A stretch of DNA of 64,000 bases, taken from positions 186,001-250,000 of the forward strand of contig NZ_JBFONW020000001.1 in NCBI RefSeq assembly GCF_040783535.2, written 5' to 3'. This DNA is from Aestuariibius insulae. GTDB taxonomy: Bacteria; Pseudomonadota; Alphaproteobacteria; Rhodobacterales; Rhodobacteraceae. Positions 26,421 through 35,369 of this stretch are shown here, in pieces. The first letter of the stretch is position 1, and each line of letters starts with the position of its first letter. Under the pieces are notes generated by a model. That model was not told where the DNA came from. It saw nothing but the letters and a program-made list of their open reading frames with translations, and made no database searches. Position numbers and translations under genes: made by a program.

Positions 26421-29129
26421 TTGGGTATCGGAACAATTGCGAAGAAGGTCTTTGGATCGCCAAACGACCGCAAGATCCGGGCCACCCGCCCTATCATCGA
26501 GAAGATCAACGCGTTGGAGCCCCAGTTTGAAGCGCTCAGCGACGACGGTCTGAAAGACAAGACCGAAGAACTGGCCCAGCGTGCCATGAAAGGCGAGAGC
26601 CTCGATGATCTGCTGGTCGAGGCCTTTGCCAATTGCCGAGAAGGCGCGCGGCGGGCGCTCGGCCTCAGGGCCTTCGATGTGCAGCTTATGGGCGGGATTT
26701 TTCTCCATCAGGGAAATATCGCCGAAATGCGCACCGGCGAAGGCAAGACCCTCGTTGCGACATTTCCCGCCTACCTCAATGCCCTGACCGGTAAAGGCGT
26801 TCATATCGTCACCGTGAACGACTACCTCGCCAAGCGCGATTCCGAGTGGATGGGCAAGGTCTATGCGGCCCTCGGGCTGACCTGCGCCTCGCTCCTTTCC
26901 GATGGCAGCGAAGATGAAAAGCGCGACGCTTATCAGGCCGACATCACCTATGCGACCAATAACGAGCTGGGCTTTGACTACCTGCGTGACAACCGCAAGG
27001 CAGAGCTGTCGCAGATGCATCAGCGCGGCCACAACTACGCAATCATCGATGAGGTCGATTCGATCCTGATCGACGAGGCGCGGACGCCCCTGATCATCTC
27101 CGGCCCGGCCGAGGATCGCAGCGAGCTCTACATCACGGTCGACAAGGTCATCCCATCTCTCGAGGACGAGCATTTCGAGATCGACGAGAAGAACCAGGGC
27201 ATCAGCCTTACGGATGAAGGCAACGAATTTCTCGAGGAGGAGCTATCGCGTCAGGGCGTGCTTCCTGAGGGGCAGACGATGTACGACCCTGAAAGCACAA
27301 CAATCGTTCACCATGTCAATCAGGGCTTGCGTGCGCATAAGCTTCTGACCCGCGACAAGGATTACATTGTCCGCGACGACAAGGTCGTTTTGATCGATGA
27401 GTTTACAGGCCGTATGATGTACGGTCGCCGCCTTTCGAACGGTCTTCATCAGGCGATCGAAGCCAAGGAGGGCGTCCCGATCCAGCCCGAAAACGTCACG
27501 CTCGCGTCCGTTACCTTCCAGAACTACTTCCGCCTCTACGACAAGCTTGCGGGGATGACCGGAACGGCCCTTACGGAAGCCGAGGAATTTGCCGAGATCT
27601 ACGGTCTCGGCGTGGTCGAAATCCCGACGAACCGGGAGGTCGCGCGCATCGACAAGGACGATGCTGTTTATCGGACCACCAAGGAAAAATTCGACGGCAT
27701 CATCGAGGAAATTCAGGCCGCACACGAGACAGGACAGCCGATCCTCGTCGGCACGACATCCATCGAAAAATCAGAGTTCCTCTCCGGCCTGCTCAAAGCC
27801 GCCGGTATCCCGCACAACGTCCTGAACGCGCGCCAGCACGAGAAAGAGGCCGAGATCATCGCCGATGCAGGCAAGCTCGGTGCGGTGACCATCGCGACGA
27901 ACATGGCAGGGCGGGGCACCGACATTCAGCTTGGTGGCAATGTCGAAATGAAGGTGCTCGAAGCGCTGACGGCCGACCCCGACGCCGATCCCGAAGAGAC
28001 GCGCAAGCGCATCGAGGCCGAGCATGCGGACGAAAAGCAAAAAGTCCTTGCCGCCGGGGGTCTCTTCGTTCTGGCCACCGAACGTCACGAAAGCCGCCGG
28101 ATCGACAACCAGCTCCGCGGCCGGTCGGGCCGTCAGGGCGACCCCGGTCAGTCCTCTTTCTTCCTCAGCCTCGAAGACGATCTGATGCGGATCTTCGGCT
28201 CCGAACGGCTCGATAAGGTGCTGTCGACCCTCGGTATGCAGGAAGGCGAGGCTATCGTGCACCCTTGGGTGAATAAGAGCCTCGAGAAAGCCCAAGCCAA
28301 GGTCGAGGGGCGCAACTTCGATATCCGCAAGCAGCTCCTCAAGTTCGACGACGTCATGAACGACCAGCGCAAGGTCATCTTCGGCCAGCGTCGCGAGATC
28401 ATGGAAGCCGAGGACCTGAACGAGATCATCGCCGACATGCGCCATCAGGTGATCGACGATCTTGTGACGGAACATATGCCGCCGCGCTCCTACGCGGATC
28501 AATGGGATGTCGAGGGTCTGCAAACGCAGGTGCGCGAGACGCTCGGCCTCGATGTGCCAGTGGTCGAATGGGCCGACGAAGAAGGCGTCGACGACGCTGA
28601 CATCCGCGAGCGGCTCGAGAAAGCCTCTGACGACTACATGGCCGAAAAGGCTGAAGCCTTCGGCAACGAGACGATGCGGACGATCGAAAAGCAGCTCCTG
28701 CTTGAGACGATCGGCAACAAGTGGCAAGAGCATCTTCTAACGCTCGAACATCTGCGATCCGTCGTTGGCTTCCGGGGCTACGCACAGCGCGATCCCTTGA
28801 ACGAATACAAGAACGAGAGCTTCCAGCTGTTCGAGATCATGCTCGACAGCCTGCGTTTGGAAGTGACCCAGAAACTCGCCCGCATCCGTCCGATGTCCAA
28901 GGAAGAGCAGGAGCGGCTTATCGCCGATCTCGAAGAGCGGCAGCGTCAGGCAAATGACGCTGCGGCATCGGCATCGGATCTCGCAGAATCGCCTAGGCCG
29001 AATCCCGAGCTGGCTCTAGAAGGCTTCGACGAGGAAGATCCATCGACTTGGGGAAAACCGGGACGGAACGATCCATGCCCATGCGGGTCTGGCAAGAAGT
29101 TTAAACACTGTCACGGCAAATTGGCGTAA
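26421..29129 (+). CDS. secA: Preprotein translocase ATPase subunit SecA
   Basis: A 902-residue SecA, the motor that drives unfolded preproteins through SecYEG. Visible motifs: Walker A MRTGEGKTLVA (near residue 96), DEVDSI of Walker B near residue 208, RGRSGRQGDPG, and a C-terminal zinc tail CPCGSGKKFKHCH. I moved the start to the TTG at 26421, because GGAG lies eight bases before it and the protein then begins MLGIGTIAKKVFG, the usual family start. An ATG at 26394 has no ribosome site. The neighbouring gene downstream is unknown. Confidence 0.96.
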   Translation: MGIGTIAKKVFGSPNDRKIRATRPIIEKINALEPQFEALSDDGLKDKTEELAQRAMKGESLDDLLVEAFANCREGARRALGLRAFDVQLMGGIFLHQGNIAEMRTGEGKTLVATFPAYLNALTGKGVHIVTVNDYLAKRDSEWMGKVYAALGLTCASLLSDGSEDEKRDAYQADITYATNNELGFDYLRDNRKAELSQMHQRGHNYAIIDEVDSILIDEARTPLIISGPAEDRSELYITVDKVIPSLEDEHFEIDEKNQGISLTDEGNEFLEEELSRQGVLPEGQTMYDPESTTIVHHVNQGLRAHKLLTRDKDYIVRDDKVVLIDEFTGRMMYGRRLSNGLHQAIEAKEGVPIQPENVTLASVTFQNYFRLYDKLAGMTGTALTEAEEFAEIYGLGVVEIPTNREVARIDKDDAVYRTTKEKFDGIIEEIQAAHETGQPILVGTTSIEKSEFLSGLLKAAGIPHNVLNARQHEKEAEIIADAGKLGAVTIATNMAGRGTDIQLGGNVEMKVLEALTADPDADPEETRKRIEAEHADEKQKVLAAGGLFVLATERHESRRIDNQLRGRSGRQGDPGQSSFFLSLEDDLMRIFGSERLDKVLSTLGMQEGEAIVHPWVNKSLEKAQAKVEGRNFDIRKQLLKFDDVMNDQRKVIFGQRREIMEAEDLNEIIADMRHQVIDDLVTEHMPPRSYADQWDVEGLQTQVRETLGLDVPVVEWADEEGVDDADIRERLEKASDDYMAEKAEAFGNETMRTIEKQLLLETIGNKWQEHLLTLEHLRSVVGFRGYAQRDPLNEYKNESFQLFEIMLDSLRLEVTQKLARIRPMSKEEQERLIADLEERQRQANDAAASASDLAESPRPNPELALEGFDEEDPSTWGKPGRNDPCPCGSGKKFKHCHGKLA

Positions 29130-29187
29130 ATCCGCCGCATTCCTAACAGAAAGCTTCCTTAGGCAGGCCAACAGGCTGCCAGTTTGC

Positions 29188-29205
29188 CCTCCCAATGTAG
29201 GGAGG
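29188..29205 (+). terminator. Weak hairpin after secA
   Basis: CCTCCC (29188-29193) and GGGAGG (29200-29205) form a 6-pair stem with loop AATGTA but only TT follows. It may be a partial terminator or a structure in front of the next ribosome site. Confidence 0.3.
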
Positions 29206-29230
29206 TTGCTGTGGGGGAGAGTGCTGAGTC

Positions 29231-30151
29231 ATGGTTCGGTTGAGACAGGTATCCACTGTTTTGGGCACGTTCGGTGTCGCTGCCGCAATTGGCTTCATCA
29301 TGCAGAATGAGAGCATTACAGGCTCTCGCTACAATGCGGATGAAAGCGCGCTTTGGGCATCCATCGATCAGGCTGGTGTGGCTCAGGTCGCATCGGTGAA
29401 TGGCGTCGATGTCATCGGTCAGTCCGATCTGGACAGACCCGCCATTGTCGCGGCCTACTCGACCCAGCTTGACGGAACCGAAATGTCGATTGGCCGTGAC
29501 TGCGCGATCCGCTCTACGGCAAGTGTCCAGGCCGCAGCTTTGGTCTATCTCTCGGTCGAGGCGCCATGCCGCCCTCAAACAGAGCTGACGGTCCACCATC
29601 AGGGCATGGTATTTTCGGCGGTCACGGATACCAAAGGGCGCGTCGCTCTCGAAGTGCCTGCTTTGGCGGAAGATGCGCTCTTCATCACCGCTTTCGAAAG
29701 TGGTGAAGGGGCCATGGCCACCGCCCATGTGCCGGAATTTTCGGATTTCCACCGTGTCGTTCTGCAATGGCAGGGCCACCGCGAGGTTGGCCTTCACGCG
29801 TTGGAAAACGGTGCAGGCTACTGGCAGGATGGCCATGTCAGGGCCGAAGCGCCTCGGGATGCTGTAGTTGCCATGGACGGAACGGGTGGCTTCATCACCC
29901 GTCTCGGCGATGCAAGCCTCAAAGCCGGATACCAGGCCGAGATATACACGCTTCCCCTGGCTCAAAGCGATGTCCGCCTCACCGTCGAGGCCCGCGTGAC
30001 CGAGCGGAATTGCGGACACTCCATCGCCGTTCAGGCTTTTCAGGCCGGACAGACCGAAGGGCTCGAGCGTCGTTTGCTTAATGTCACGATGCCCGACTGC
30101 GACTTTATCGGCGAGAACCTGATCCTCAAGCGGATGCTGACGGATATCTGA
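29231..30151 (+). CDS. Hypothetical exported protein next to secA
   Basis: A 306-residue protein without a recognised domain. The N terminus (about residues 8-26) is a hydrophobic segment that could be a signal anchor. Below it, residues 95 onward show repeated beta-rich segments with conserved-looking cysteines (CAIRST, PCRPQTE, NCGHS, PDCDF). The two halves look distinct: an N-terminal beta domain and a C-terminal one around residues 195-300. A GGGGGAGAG ribosome site precedes the ATG. It is downstream of secA, separated by a weak hairpin. Related proteins are often found beside secA in Rhodobacteraceae, and annotations as translocase would be only by neighbourhood. Function unknown. Confidence 0.65.
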   Translation: MVRLRQVSTVLGTFGVAAAIGFIMQNESITGSRYNADESALWASIDQAGVAQVASVNGVDVIGQSDLDRPAIVAAYSTQLDGTEMSIGRDCAIRSTASVQAAALVYLSVEAPCRPQTELTVHHQGMVFSAVTDTKGRVALEVPALAEDALFITAFESGEGAMATAHVPEFSDFHRVVLQWQGHREVGLHALENGAGYWQDGHVRAEAPRDAVVAMDGTGGFITRLGDASLKAGYQAEIYTLPLAQSDVRLTVEARVTERNCGHSIAVQAFQAGQTEGLERRLLNVTMPDCDFIGENLILKRMLTDI

Positions 30152-30154
30152 CGT

Positions 30155-30910
30155 CTAAAGCAAACCTTCCGACCGGAAACTCAATTCGCAGCATCGCCCG
30201 ATAATCAGGTGATCGTGCAACGCGATCCCAAGGGTTTGCGCTGCGACCTCGATCTCGCGGGTCACCCTTATATCTGCCTCCGATGGTGTTGGATCGCCCG
30301 ACGGATGATTATGCACAAGGATCAGCGCCGACGCATTCAGCTCCAGCGCGCGCTTGATCACTTCGCGCGGATAGACAGGCACATGATCGACCGTCCCCCG
30401 TGCCTGCGCCTCGTCCATGATCAGAACGTTCTTCCGATTCAGAAAGAGGATATGGAACTGCTCAGTATCGCGATGCGCCATCACCGTATGGCAATAGTCG
30501 AGCAATGCCTCCCAACTTGAAACGACATGCTGATTGCGAACGCGCGCCCGGGCCAGACGCGCCGCCGCCGCTTCCACGATCTTGAGCTCCGTTACAACGG
30601 CCTGACCAACGCCGGGCACTGCAAGAAGACGGGACGGAGCGGCCGTCAGAACAGCATTATAATCGCCGAACTCCTCCAATAATTGCCGCGCCAAGGGCTT
30701 CACATCCTGTCGCGGGATCGCTCGGAAGAGAACGAGCTCAAGCAGCTCGTAGTCCGGCAAAGCCTCCGCGCCGCCGCTTAGAAACCGTTCCCGTAGCCGG
30801 GCGCGGTGATCCCTGATGTAGGACGGCGGCGTCTTCGGCGTGACCGCTGACACATCGTCCGGAGCGATAATCGGCGAAGGAGCCTCGGCAAAGAAGGATG
30901 TCTGCTTCAT
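30155..30910 (-). CDS. radC: RadC/JAB-domain DNA repair-family protein
   Basis: A 251-residue RadC. A helix-hairpin-helix region (VPGVGQAVVTELK near residues 102-114) is followed by the JAB/MPN metalloprotease fold with HNHPSGDPTPSEAD, the metal-binding HxH plus aspartate. The name reflects an old repair assignment; its biochemical function remains open. It is followed, on the same strand, by nothing close: the divergent unknown gene begins on the other side. A perfect inverted repeat CCGGCAC-T-GTGCCGG (30912-30926) lies immediately before its ATG. Confidence 0.92.
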   Translation of the reverse strand: MKQTSFFAEAPSPIIAPDDVSAVTPKTPPSYIRDHRARLRERFLSGGAEALPDYELLELVLFRAIPRQDVKPLARQLLEEFGDYNAVLTAAPSRLLAVPGVGQAVVTELKIVEAAAARLARARVRNQHVVSSWEALLDYCHTVMAHRDTEQFHILFLNRKNVLIMDEAQARGTVDHVPVYPREVIKRALELNASALILVHNHPSGDPTPSEADIRVTREIEVAAQTLGIALHDHLIIGRCCELSFRSEGLL

Positions 30911-30911
30911 T

Positions 30912-30926
30912 CCGGCACTGTGCCGG
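30912..30926. repeat. Inverted repeat in the radC leader
   Basis: CCGGCAC and GTGCCGG with one central T, directly upstream of the radC ATG. It could fold at the ribosome site or bind a repressor. A second stem (CGGGAGC/GCTCCCG, 30954-30970) lies between it and dnaJ and may end the dnaJ transcript. Confidence 0.45.
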
Positions 30927-30975
30927 GATGAATGTTAGCACAGGGTTAACGACCGGGAGCATTGCTCCCGACCGC

Positions 30976-32124
30976 TTATCCCTTCATCGAATCCCAGAAA
31001 TTTTTCACCGACTTGAAAAAGCTCGAACTCTCCGGATTGTTGTCTTCCGACAGCCGGTCGAACTCCTTCAGCAACTCTTTCTGCCGCGATGTGAGGTTCA
31101 CCGGCGTCTCGACGGCAAGCTCGATGAACATGTCGCCGGTAGATCCTCCGCGCAGCGCAGGCATTCCCTTGTTGCGCAACCGCATCTGACGTCCAGACTG
31201 GCTTCCGCTCGGGATCTTAACCCGGCTGCGACCACCATCAATCGTCGGAACCTCAATATCGCCGCCAAGGGCTGCATCGGCCATCGAGACGGGGACGCGG
31301 CAATAGATATTGCTGGCATCTCGCTGGAACAGCGGATGATCCGCAACCTCGATAAAGATATAAAGATCGCCGGTCGGCCCGCCACGAACGCCAGCCTCGC
31401 CCTCTCCGGCTAGACGGATCCGCGTTCCCGTCTCGACACCCGCAGGAATATTGACGTTCAGCGCCCTCTCTTTTTCCACACGGCCCGCGCCATTGCAGAC
31501 CCGGCAGGGATCCTTGATCGTCTGACCCAAGCCGTTACAGGTCGGGCAGGTCCGTTCCACCGTGAAAAAACCTTGCTGGGCGCGCACCTTGCCCATACCC
31601 GAACAGGTCGGGCAGGTCGTCGGTTCGCTGTCACCTTCGGCACCATTCCCATTGCAGGCGGTACAGCTGACAGCTGTCGGCACATTGATGGTCTTCTGAA
31701 GACCAGAATAGGCATCCTCCAGAGTGATCCTGAGGTTATAGCGCAGATCCGATCCACGCGCCGCGCGCCGTCCGCCGCCGCCACGTTGGCCGCCCATGAT
31801 ATCGCCGAAGAGATCGTCGAACACATCGGAAAATGCCGAGGCGAAATCGCCCTGACCCTGAAATCCACCCGCGCCTTGCCGCGCGCCGCCCATACCGCCT
31901 TCAAAAGCGGCATGGCCAAAGCGGTCATAGGCTGCCTTTTTGTCAGCGTCCTTCAGAACCTCGTAGGCCTCGTTGGCTTCCTTGAACTGGGCTTCGGCAT
32001 TCGGGTTGTCGGAGTTGCGGTCGGGATGAAGCTCCTTCGCCTTTCGGCGATAGGCTTTCTTGATCTCGTCGGCAGATGCGCCTTTCGAGACCCCGAGCGT
32101 TTCGTAGTAATCTTGCTTTGACAT
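30976..32124 (-). CDS. dnaJ: Chaperone DnaJ
   Basis: A 382-residue class I DnaJ. The J domain (HPD near residue 33) stimulates DnaK ATPase; a glycine/phenylalanine-rich region follows; four zinc-binding repeats read CTACNGNG, CPTCSGMG, CPTCNGLG and CRVCNGAG; the C-terminal substrate-binding domain ends the protein. It lies downstream of dnaK, 69 bases apart, with a perfect 10-pair hairpin between. With dnaK it forms the main Hsp70 system of the cytosol. Likely heat-shock controlled through the dnaK promoter. Confidence 0.96.
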   Translation of the reverse strand: MSKQDYYETLGVSKGASADEIKKAYRRKAKELHPDRNSDNPNAEAQFKEANEAYEVLKDADKKAAYDRFGHAAFEGGMGGARQGAGGFQGQGDFASAFSDVFDDLFGDIMGGQRGGGGRRAARGSDLRYNLRITLEDAYSGLQKTINVPTAVSCTACNGNGAEGDSEPTTCPTCSGMGKVRAQQGFFTVERTCPTCNGLGQTIKDPCRVCNGAGRVEKERALNVNIPAGVETGTRIRLAGEGEAGVRGGPTGDLYIFIEVADHPLFQRDASNIYCRVPVSMADAALGGDIEVPTIDGGRSRVKIPSGSQSGRQMRLRNKGMPALRGGSTGDMFIELAVETPVNLTSRQKELLKEFDRLSEDNNPESSSFFKSVKNFWDSMKG

Positions 32125-32150
32125 CGGTCGTTACCTTTCGGAACGCAAAG

Positions 32151-32176
32151 GCCGGCCCGGTCTGACGGGCCGGCCT
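32151..32176 (-). terminator. Hairpin between dnaK and dnaJ
   Basis: GGCCGGCCCG and CGGGCCGGCC form a perfect 10-pair stem with a 6-base loop; on the minus strand TTTGCG follows. Too few T for full termination, so it may trim the dnaJ level below dnaK or protect the dnaK message. Confidence 0.7.
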
Positions 32177-32193
32177 CTCAAGCGGTTATGCGT

Positions 32194-34119
32194 TTACGAC
32201 GCGCGCTTGTTTTCGTCGTCGCCGAGATCTTCGAAATCGGCGTCCACGATGTCGTCATCCACACCGCCAGGCCCGTCTTCGGGGGCGGGCTGCTCACCAG
32301 CCGCCTCTTCCTGGCTCGACTTGTAGATGGCCTCGCCCAGCTTCATGGCGCTTTCGGTCACGTTCTGGATGCCCGACTTGATCTTGCCGGCATCCTCGGT
32401 CTCCAGATCGTCCTTGAGCGCAGCAATGGCCAGTTCGATCGCCTCGATCGTGGTCGGATCGACCTTGTCGGAATGCTCTTCCATCGACTTTTCGGTCGAA
32501 TGAATAAGGCTCTCCGCCTGGTTCTTCGCCTCGACCAGCTCGCGGCGCTCCTTGTCGGCCTCCGCATTCTCTTCGGCATCCTTGACCATTTGTTCGATGT
32601 CATCATCGGACAATCCGCCAGAGGCCTGGATCGTGATCTTCTGCTCCTTGCCGGTGCCCTTGTCGCTCGCGCCGACCGACACGATGCCGTTGGCATCGAT
32701 ATCGAACGTCACTTCAATTTGCGGCATGCCGCGTGGGGCAGGCGGGATGTCCTCGAGGTTGAACTGACCCAGCATCTTGTTGTCCGATGCCATCTCACGT
32801 TCACCCTGGAAGACGCGGATCGTCACCGCGTTCTGGTTGTCCTCGGCGGTCGAGAAGATCTGCGACTTCTTCGTCGGGATCGTCGTGTTCCGGTCGATCA
32901 GGCGGGTGAATACACCGCCCAGCGTCTCGATCCCCAGCGACAGCGGAGTGACGTCCAGCAGAACCACATCCTTGACGTCGCCTTGCAGAACACCGGCCTG
33001 AATGGCGGCGCCCATCGCGACGACCTCGTCAGGGTTCACACCCTTATTCGGCTCCTTGCCGAAGAACTTGGTCACCTCCTCGATGACCTTGGGCATCCGC
33101 GTCATACCACCGACCAGCACGACCTCGTCGATATCGCCCACAGACAGCCCCGCATCCTTCAGCGCGGCCTTACAGGGTGCAATCGACTGCTTGATCAGAT
33201 CGCCGACAAGGCTTTCCAGCTTGGCCCGCGTCAGTTTGACGACGAGGTGCAGCGGCTGGCCGCCATTGGGATCCATCGAGATGAACGGCTGGTTGATCTC
33301 GGTCTGGGACGAGCTCGACAGTTCGATCTTCGCTTTCTCGGCAGCTTCCTTGAGCCGCTGAAGCGCCATTTTGTCCTTCGTCAGATCGATGCCATTCTCT
33401 TTCTTAAACTCACCGGCCAGGTAATTGACGATCCGCATGTCGAAATCTTCACCGCCCAGGAACGTGTCCCCGTTGGTGGACTTCACTTCGAAAAGGCCGT
33501 CGTCGATCTCAAGGATCGTCACGTCGAACGTACCGCCGCCAAGGTCATAGACAGCAATCGTCTGCGTCTCTTTCTTGTCGAGGCCATAGGCCAACGCAGC
33601 CGCAGTCGGCTCGTTGATGATCCGCAGAACCTCAAGGCCCGCGATCTTGCCCGCATCCTTCGTGGCCTGACGCTGGGCGTCGTTGAAATAGGCAGGAACC
33701 GTGATGACGGCCTGCGTCACCTCTTCGCCAAGGTAGCTCTCGGCGGTTTCCTTCATCTTACCAAGGATAAAAGCCGAGATCTGCGACGGCGAATACTTCT
33801 CGCCCTTCGCTTCGACCCAGGCATCTCCGTTGCCGCCATTCACCACGTTGAACGGAAGGTTCTTCTTGTCCTTGGCCAGATCCGCATCGTCGAACCGGCG
33901 GCCGACAAGGCGCTTCACGCCAAAGATTGTGTTGTCAGGGTTGGTGACCGCCTGCCGCTTGGCAGGCTGACCGACGAGGCGTTCCTCATCGGTGAAGGCC
34001 ACGATCGACGGCGTGGTCCGAGCGCCTTCCGCATTCTCGATCACGCGGGGCTGAGAGCCGTCCATGATCGCAACGCAGGAGTTCGTCGTTCCAAGGTCGA
34101 TACCGATTACTTTAGCCAT
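32194..34119 (-). CDS. dnaK: Chaperone DnaK (Hsp70)
   Basis: A 641-residue DnaK. The ATPase domain shows GIDLGTTNSCVA, the LGGEDFD loop and GIDLT regions; the linker and substrate domain (about residue 390 onward) end in the helical lid and an acidic tail EDGPGGVDDDIVDADFEDLG. It binds unfolded polypeptides and works with DnaJ and GrpE. The start is the ATG at 34119, nine bases after a GAGG site; an ATG at 34125 lies too close. A candidate promoter with CTATAT lies about 100 bases upstream. Confidence 0.97.
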   Translation of the reverse strand: MAKVIGIDLGTTNSCVAIMDGSQPRVIENAEGARTTPSIVAFTDEERLVGQPAKRQAVTNPDNTIFGVKRLVGRRFDDADLAKDKKNLPFNVVNGGNGDAWVEAKGEKYSPSQISAFILGKMKETAESYLGEEVTQAVITVPAYFNDAQRQATKDAGKIAGLEVLRIINEPTAAALAYGLDKKETQTIAVYDLGGGTFDVTILEIDDGLFEVKSTNGDTFLGGEDFDMRIVNYLAGEFKKENGIDLTKDKMALQRLKEAAEKAKIELSSSSQTEINQPFISMDPNGGQPLHLVVKLTRAKLESLVGDLIKQSIAPCKAALKDAGLSVGDIDEVVLVGGMTRMPKVIEEVTKFFGKEPNKGVNPDEVVAMGAAIQAGVLQGDVKDVVLLDVTPLSLGIETLGGVFTRLIDRNTTIPTKKSQIFSTAEDNQNAVTIRVFQGEREMASDNKMLGQFNLEDIPPAPRGMPQIEVTFDIDANGIVSVGASDKGTGKEQKITIQASGGLSDDDIEQMVKDAEENAEADKERRELVEAKNQAESLIHSTEKSMEEHSDKVDPTTIEAIELAIAALKDDLETEDAGKIKSGIQNVTESAMKLGEAIYKSSQEEAAGEQPAPEDGPGGVDDDIVDADFEDLGDDENKRAS

Positions 34120-34224
34120 ATTCATATCCCTCTTTCGTCAGGCGATGTGAGAAATGCGGACCCAAGTCGGCATCCGCACCATTTGGTCAGGCGCAGAATG
34201 AAACTCTTCTGCGCGGCTCGGGCG

Positions 34225-34253
34225 TATATAGTGCTGCCGAAATGGGCCTGCAA
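34225..34253 (-). promoter_or_regulatory. Candidate dnaK promoter, heat-shock-like
   Basis: On the minus strand TTGCAG is followed 17 bases later by TATATA (the -10 region reads ACTATATAC). The TTG/CTATAT pattern resembles the hslO promoter at the start of the window. The leader before dnaK would be near 95 bases. Confidence 0.5.
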
Positions 34254-34286
34254 CCAGAGGGCGGGGTGACGTTCGGTCTTTTTTCC

Positions 34287-35369
34287 CTAATCCGCGGTGC
34301 CGGTCCGCCGCGCAATCTGGGCATCGCGGACGAGAGCCGCAAACCTGTAAAAGCCGTGGGCCATCTTCGAATAGGGTGTCGTCAGGAAAAGGGCCAGAAC
34401 CGCGCCCAGGTGAATGGCAAGCAAAGCCGGAACCGCACCCGTTCCCGTCGCCGCATAAAGCGCCAGCCCCGTCGCCCCGGTCAGGCCAAGCAACAACACA
34501 AAGGCCATCTCGCCCCCCCAAAGATGCGCAGCACCCAAGGCAGGATCCGCCTTCGTCTTCAGCCAGGCCAGCCCGAACGCCCCGACGGTCAGCAGGATTC
34601 CGCCCGGAACCCCAAGGAGCTTAGGCAAGCTGAAAAGCCCATAAGGCGCCTCCAGACCAAACCCGTAATGCAGCACCGTCCCTGACGAGGTCGACGCAAA
34701 GCACAGCAAAAAGCCCCACATCGTCGCTTGATGCAGATAGCGCCGCGTATTCGTGAATCGATCCTCATCCTCGAAGTTGCAGCCTTGTCCCTGACCGCCG
34801 CTCAGGTTGCGCATCGTCGCGGCGCTCCGCCCGGCGTTGCGCAGATCGGACCATTGAACCCGCTGCCCTCCGACCTCCGCCCAATAGCGCCTCAGCCCGA
34901 TACCGATCACGACGAGCGGAGCCAGAAAGGCAGGCGCGAAAATCGCAACCATCAGCGCATGGGACATGTAGGCGTAGAACCCGTTCCCTGTATCCGGCAC
35001 CGCCCGGATCGCCGCGAACAAAAGCACCACGCCGAGAACCAGCGCCGCCGCGACGGCAACACCGCTTCGTTGGAAGAGCCGCGACAAGGTTCCGGGCCAG
35101 GCGAACCGCTCCCAGCTCTCGCGCCGCGCCTCCGCCAGGGCCGCAGGCAGGTTCAGCGCAAATTCATGCGGCTCGGTGTACTGGCAGGCGTAATAGCAGC
35201 CGCGGCAGTTGTGGCAGAGATTGGCCAGCTGCGTCAGATCCCCAGAGGCAAAGGTCCGCTCCCGAAACATCGCCGGAAAGACGCTGCAATAGCCCTCGCA
35301 ATAGCGGCAGGCATTGCAGATCTGCACTTGCCGCGCAGCCTCGGTCAGGGCCGGAGTTTCATAGGACAT
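34287..35369 (-). CDS. tcuB: Tricarballylate utilisation 4Fe-4S protein TcuB
   Basis: A 360-residue TcuB. Two 4Fe-4S motifs near the N terminus (CNACRYCEGYC about residue 18, CHNCRGCYYAC about residue 50) are followed by membrane helices with histidines. In Salmonella TcuB re-oxidises the flavin of TcuA by passing electrons to the quinone pool. The start is the ATG at 35369, eleven bases inside the end of tcuA, so the two are cotranslated. The loss of the usual MFS transporter partner (tcuC) is offset by a TTT transporter in the same locus. Confidence 0.88.
   Translation of the reverse strand: MSYETPALTEAARQVQICNACRYCEGYCSVFPAMFRERTFASGDLTQLANLCHNCRGCYYACQYTEPHEFALNLPAALAEARRESWERFAWPGTLSRLFQRSGVAVAAALVLGVVLLFAAIRAVPDTGNGFYAYMSHALMVAIFAPAFLAPLVVIGIGLRRYWAEVGGQRVQWSDLRNAGRSAATMRNLSGGQGQGCNFEDEDRFTNTRRYLHQATMWGFLLCFASTSSGTVLHYGFGLEAPYGLFSLPKLLGVPGGILLTVGAFGLAWLKTKADPALGAAHLWGGEMAFVLLLGLTGATGLALYAATGTGAVPALLAIHLGAVLALFLTTPYSKMAHGFYRFAALVRDAQIARRTGTAD

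Noticed and set aside
32188..34269. 693-codon open frame on the plus strand opposite dnaK
   Set aside because: It mirrors dnaK, has no ribosome site or family motif, and long antisense frames are expected opposite GC-rich genes.
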